A stretch of 8,297 bases of DNA from CAYHSY01 sp964359435. GTDB taxonomy: Bacteria > Patescibacteriota > Minisyncoccia > UBA6257 > JAUSGH01. This document shows, one piece after another, positions 6,492-8,297 of the stretch. The position numbers and the translations under genes are program-made. Position 1 is the stretch's first letter. Each line of letters opens with the position of its first letter. Location: assembly GCA_964359435.1 (NCBI GenBank), contig CAYHSY010000040.1, forward strand, positions 1 to 8,297. The letters are read 5' to 3'. Under the pieces are notes generated by a model, which searched no databases, was not told the origin of the DNA, and saw nothing but the letters and a program-made list of their open reading frames with translations.

Positions 6492-6767
6492 ATGAAACAC
6501 GAAGAAGTCGTAGTAGGTTGGTTCACTCTCGGGATGATCGTCGCCGGCATCGCGCAAAACAAGAATCGAGATGGCTGTAGCTGGTTTCTCCTTACCATGC
6601 TCCTGGGCCCCTTAGCACTCTTCATCTTGCTGTGCTGCGAAAAACTCTCCAACATCCCGTCGCGGATTGAACAACTTGAGCAGCGCCTCAAAAAACTGGC
6701 TGACGACTGCAAAAAACTCGGACAAAACGCCGGATCCAAACCGGCTGAAAAGCAAAACGGTGAATAA
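6492..6767 (+). CDS. Small two-helix membrane protein with a C-terminal coiled coil (91 aa)
   Basis: Two hydrophobic segments (about 7-21 and 30-49) are joined by a short polar loop with basic and acidic residues (NKNRDG). The second segment, C-x-W-F-L-L ending L-G-P-L-A-L, resembles a widespread class of unnamed small bacterial membrane proteins, from memory only. After two cysteines (48-49) comes an amphipathic helix with an unbroken 4-3 hydrophobic pattern: I55, I59, L62, L66, L69, C73, L76. This predicts a parallel coiled-coil dimer or trimer. The tail is polar and disordered-looking. A helical hairpin would put both ends, including the coiled coil, on one side, probably the cytoplasm, but topology is not certain. 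It probably shares a transcript with the exported protein gene 41 nt upstream, and a strong terminator follows. Function unknown; membrane partner of the exported paralogues is a guess from position. Confidence 0.8.
   Translation: MKHEEVVVGWFTLGMIVAGIAQNKNRDGCSWFLLTMLLGPLALFILLCCEKLSNIPSRIEQLEQRLKKLADDCKKLGQNAGSKPAEKQNGE
6724..6745 (-). terminator. Weak candidate terminator for the rodA-mltG transcript
   Basis: On the minus strand GCCGG (6745-6741) pairs with CCGGC (6733-6729) across a 7-nt loop, followed by GTTTTG. The stem is short and the T run poor. It lies inside the end of the 6492 gene, 60 nt past the mltG stop. It is the only minus-strand candidate seen after mltG. Confidence 0.25.
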
Positions 6768-6775
6768 GCAGATCC

Positions 6776-6808
6776 GCCGCATCCTACAAGGTGCGGCTTT
6801 TTGTTTTT
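6776..6808 (+). terminator. Strong intrinsic terminator ending the plus-strand block
   Basis: GCCGCA (6776-6781) pairs with TGCGGC (6792-6797), with CCT/AGG pairing inside around an ACA loop and one bulged T. The run TTTTTGTTTTT (6798-6808) follows. It overlaps the last two bases of the convergent mltG stop codon. On the minus strand the hairpin is not followed by Ts, so it acts one way only. Confidence 0.85.
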
Positions 6809-7820
6809 ATAACCCCAGATATTTGGCACGGTTATCGTTGTGTTCGTCAAAGTCGCGGCTGAAAATAGTGCGTTTGGTTTTGGGATCGGAAAGATAAAAA
6901 AGATAATCGCTTTTCTTGGGATTCAGGGCCGCGCGGATGGCGGAAAGGCCCGGGTTTGCGATAGGCGTGGACGGGAGGCCGCGATGAACATAAGTGTTAT
7001 ATGGCGACGGGTTTTCAAAATCGACTCGCGCGAGGCGCCGGTCGGGACAAGATATCAAGCGGAAACCGCATTTGGCATAAAGTACGGTCGCGTCAATCTG
7101 GAGACCCATGCCAATTTTGAGCCGCCGCTCAATAATACCGGCAACCAAAACCCTATCCTCGCCGCGATCCGGCACCTCTTTCTCCACGAGTGAAGCGATG
7201 GTTAAAACGCGCAGAAGCACGGACCCGCTCTTACCGCCCAATTCCGCCGCCGCCTTGGCACGGAAATTTTCCAAAAAACGCCGGACAACAATTTTAGGAT
7301 CGGAGTGCAGAGCCAAATGGTAAGTATCGGGCAACAAAAAACCTTCCAATGATTTCTGGCCGGCAAGAAACGGGAACTCCGGCGCAAAATCCGCCGGCTT
7401 CAAAACCGCGAGGGAACCGGCGGTCACAACCCCGATGCTCGAAAGTTGAGCGTCAATGTCTTTCAAGGTAGACCCTTCAATAATCGGCACCACGATATCC
7501 CGGGGGCCGGCCACCAATTTTTCCATAATACTGACCCCGCCTTCGGCGGAACTCATCAGATAAAAACCGGGTTTCAAAAGGTGCGCGCTTCCGGAAACGA
7601 TGGCATACCAACGGATAGCTCGCGCGGAACGGATGATGCCCCGTTTTTCCAGATCGGAAAGAACCTCGCCAAGACCGGACCCCTTACCTACATAAATCTC
7701 GACTGGCAGGCCCGGCGTTTCGGCAACCGGCTGTAAACTGTAAATAAAATAAGAAAACAAAAGCGAGGCCGCGGCTAAGAAAACAATGTGGTAACGGAAA
7801 ACTCCAAGCAATAATTTCAT
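6807..7820 (-). CDS. mltG: Endolytic murein transglycosylase MltG (YceG-like), 337 aa
   Basis: Membrane-anchored lytic transglycosylase that cuts nascent glycan strands within the chain and is thought to set their length or release them from the membrane. It has a short cytoplasmic N-terminus, one membrane helix (about 10-28), a LysM-like region (about 38-105), and the YceG catalytic domain. Family marks are LEGFLLPDTY (158-167), TIASLVEKE (207-215) with E213 matching the catalytic E218 of the E. coli enzyme, LQIDATVLYA (240-249), SPYNTYVHRGLPSTPIANPG (272-291) and a C-terminal EHN (326-328). Length is normal for the family. The ATG lies one base after the rodA stop (TAA-c-ATG) with no Shine-Dalgarno sequence, which suggests translational coupling. 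Pairing with rodA fits a cell-elongation unit. Older annotations may call this family aminodeoxychorismate lyase, a misnomer. Confidence 0.95.
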   Translation of the reverse strand: MKLLLGVFRYHIVFLAAASLLFSYFIYSLQPVAETPGLPVEIYVGKGSGLGEVLSDLEKRGIIRSARAIRWYAIVSGSAHLLKPGFYLMSSAEGGVSIMEKLVAGPRDIVVPIIEGSTLKDIDAQLSSIGVVTAGSLAVLKPADFAPEFPFLAGQKSLEGFLLPDTYHLALHSDPKIVVRRFLENFRAKAAAELGGKSGSVLLRVLTIASLVEKEVPDRGEDRVLVAGIIERRLKIGMGLQIDATVLYAKCGFRLISCPDRRLARVDFENPSPYNTYVHRGLPSTPIANPGLSAIRAALNPKKSDYLFYLSDPKTKRTIFSRDFDEHNDNRAKYLGL

Positions 7821-7821
7821 G

Positions 7822-8297
7822 TTAAAAATAATTTCTTATGGTAATGCCCTGAACCAGGCCAATCAAAATCGCGCTCATTAAGATGTTGGAGCCGCCGTAA
7901 CTGAAAAATGGGAATGGCACGCCGATAACCGGCAACAACCCCACTGCCGAGCCGATATTGAAAATGAAGTGCACCAGAAAAACTATGAAGGTGCCGAGGC
8001 AGACGAATTTGGCGAAATTATCATGCGCGGCCATGCCGATGATCGCCATGCGTATCAGTAAAGCCAAGAATGCCAGAATAACCACCAGGCCGCCGAAAAG
8101 CCCCCACTCCTCCACAAACGCCGAAAAAATAAAATCCGTTTGCGGCTCGGGCAAAAAACCCAACTGCACCTGCGTCCCCTGCCTAAAACCCTTGCCCCAA
8201 AAACCGGCGGAACCGATGGCGATTTTTGACTGAATGACGCTATAGTTAACGCCCAAGGGATCGCGTTCAGGATAAATAAGACCCAAAATACGATCCT
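7822..8297 (-). CDS. rodA: Peptidoglycan glycosyltransferase RodA (SEDS family), C-terminal part
   Basis: SEDS glycosyltransferase that polymerises lipid II during cell elongation, working with a class B penicillin-binding protein. The window begins inside the gene: the frame is open to 8297, and the visible residues read DRILGLIYPERDPLG onward. The leucine at 8286 is a TTG inside the protein, not a start. About 157 codons are present of a family length near 370. Diagnostic features are the segment DPLGVNYSVIQSKIAIGSAG, matching RodA (DPLG-x-x-x-x-IQSK-x-AIGSGG), KGFRQGTQVQLGFLPEPQTDFIFS, three further hydrophobic helices, and the C-terminal GLLPVIGVPFPFFSYGGS motif. The RodA-type wording favours RodA over FtsW. 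It probably shares an mRNA with mltG. Confidence 0.93.
   Translation of the reverse strand, partial: DRILGLIYPERDPLGVNYSVIQSKIAIGSAGFWGKGFRQGTQVQLGFLPEPQTDFIFSAFVEEWGLFGGLVVILAFLALLIRMAIIGMAAHDNFAKFVCLGTFIVFLVHFIFNIGSAVGLLPVIGVPFPFFSYGGSNILMSAILIGLVQGITIRNYF

Noticed and set aside
6383..6850. Minus-strand open frame of 155 aa spanning the small membrane protein gene and the mltG end.
   Set aside because: It overlaps three supported features, runs through the terminator hairpin and shows no motif.
8284..8286. Start codon of a 154-aa protein at 8286.
   Set aside because: The codon is an internal TTG. The reading frame continues to the window edge and residues DRI before it fit the RodA family.
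1..8297. tRNA, rRNA, CRISPR array, insertion sequence or attachment site.
   Set aside because: Both strands were read; no cloverleaf, regularly spaced repeats, transposase motif or flanking duplications were seen.

Overview
The window looks like a chromosomal segment of a Patescibacteria/CPR bacterium, probably of the Parcubacteria type. This rests on remembered family features, not on a search. RpoB is compact (1071 residues, no large lineage-specific inserts), rpoBC stands alone on its own promoter with no rplJL upstream, and the wording of the RpoB and RpoC N-termini resembles CPR proteins. The housekeeping genes start without Shine-Dalgarno sequences.

There are three blocks. (1) Positions 1-4245, minus strand: the first 338 codons of rpoC (cut by the window edge) preceded by complete rpoB. 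They are served by a near-consensus sigma-70 promoter at 4450-4478 and a leader of about 200 nt. That leader carries a 16-bp hairpin followed by six Ts, a possible attenuator. An 8-bp inverted repeat overlaps the promoter -35. (2) Positions 4544-6808, plus strand: three genes of unrecognised family. Two encode exported proteins (255 and 302 aa) that share the same twofold internal repeat, marked by an LN-LA-LAD motif and a P-x-[SA]-x-R-W motif. The third encodes a 91-aa protein with two predicted membrane helices and a regular heptad coiled coil. Gene 1 has its own promoter and terminator. Genes 2 and 3 share a second promoter and end at a strong terminator. All three have clear Shine-Dalgarno sequences. 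(3) Positions 6807-8297, minus strand: mltG (endolytic murein transglycosylase) preceded by the 3' part of rodA (peptidoglycan glycosyltransferase), one base apart.

The two outer blocks are ordinary: RNA polymerase core subunits, and a pair for cell-wall elongation and glycan-strand release. The middle block is the candidate for something undescribed: two paralogous exported helical-repeat proteins plus a small coiled-coil membrane protein, inserted between housekeeping operons with their own transcription signals. Their function cannot be read from the sequence. An envelope or cell-surface role is an inference from the signal peptides and membrane helices only. No RNA gene, CRISPR array, transposase or attachment site was seen.
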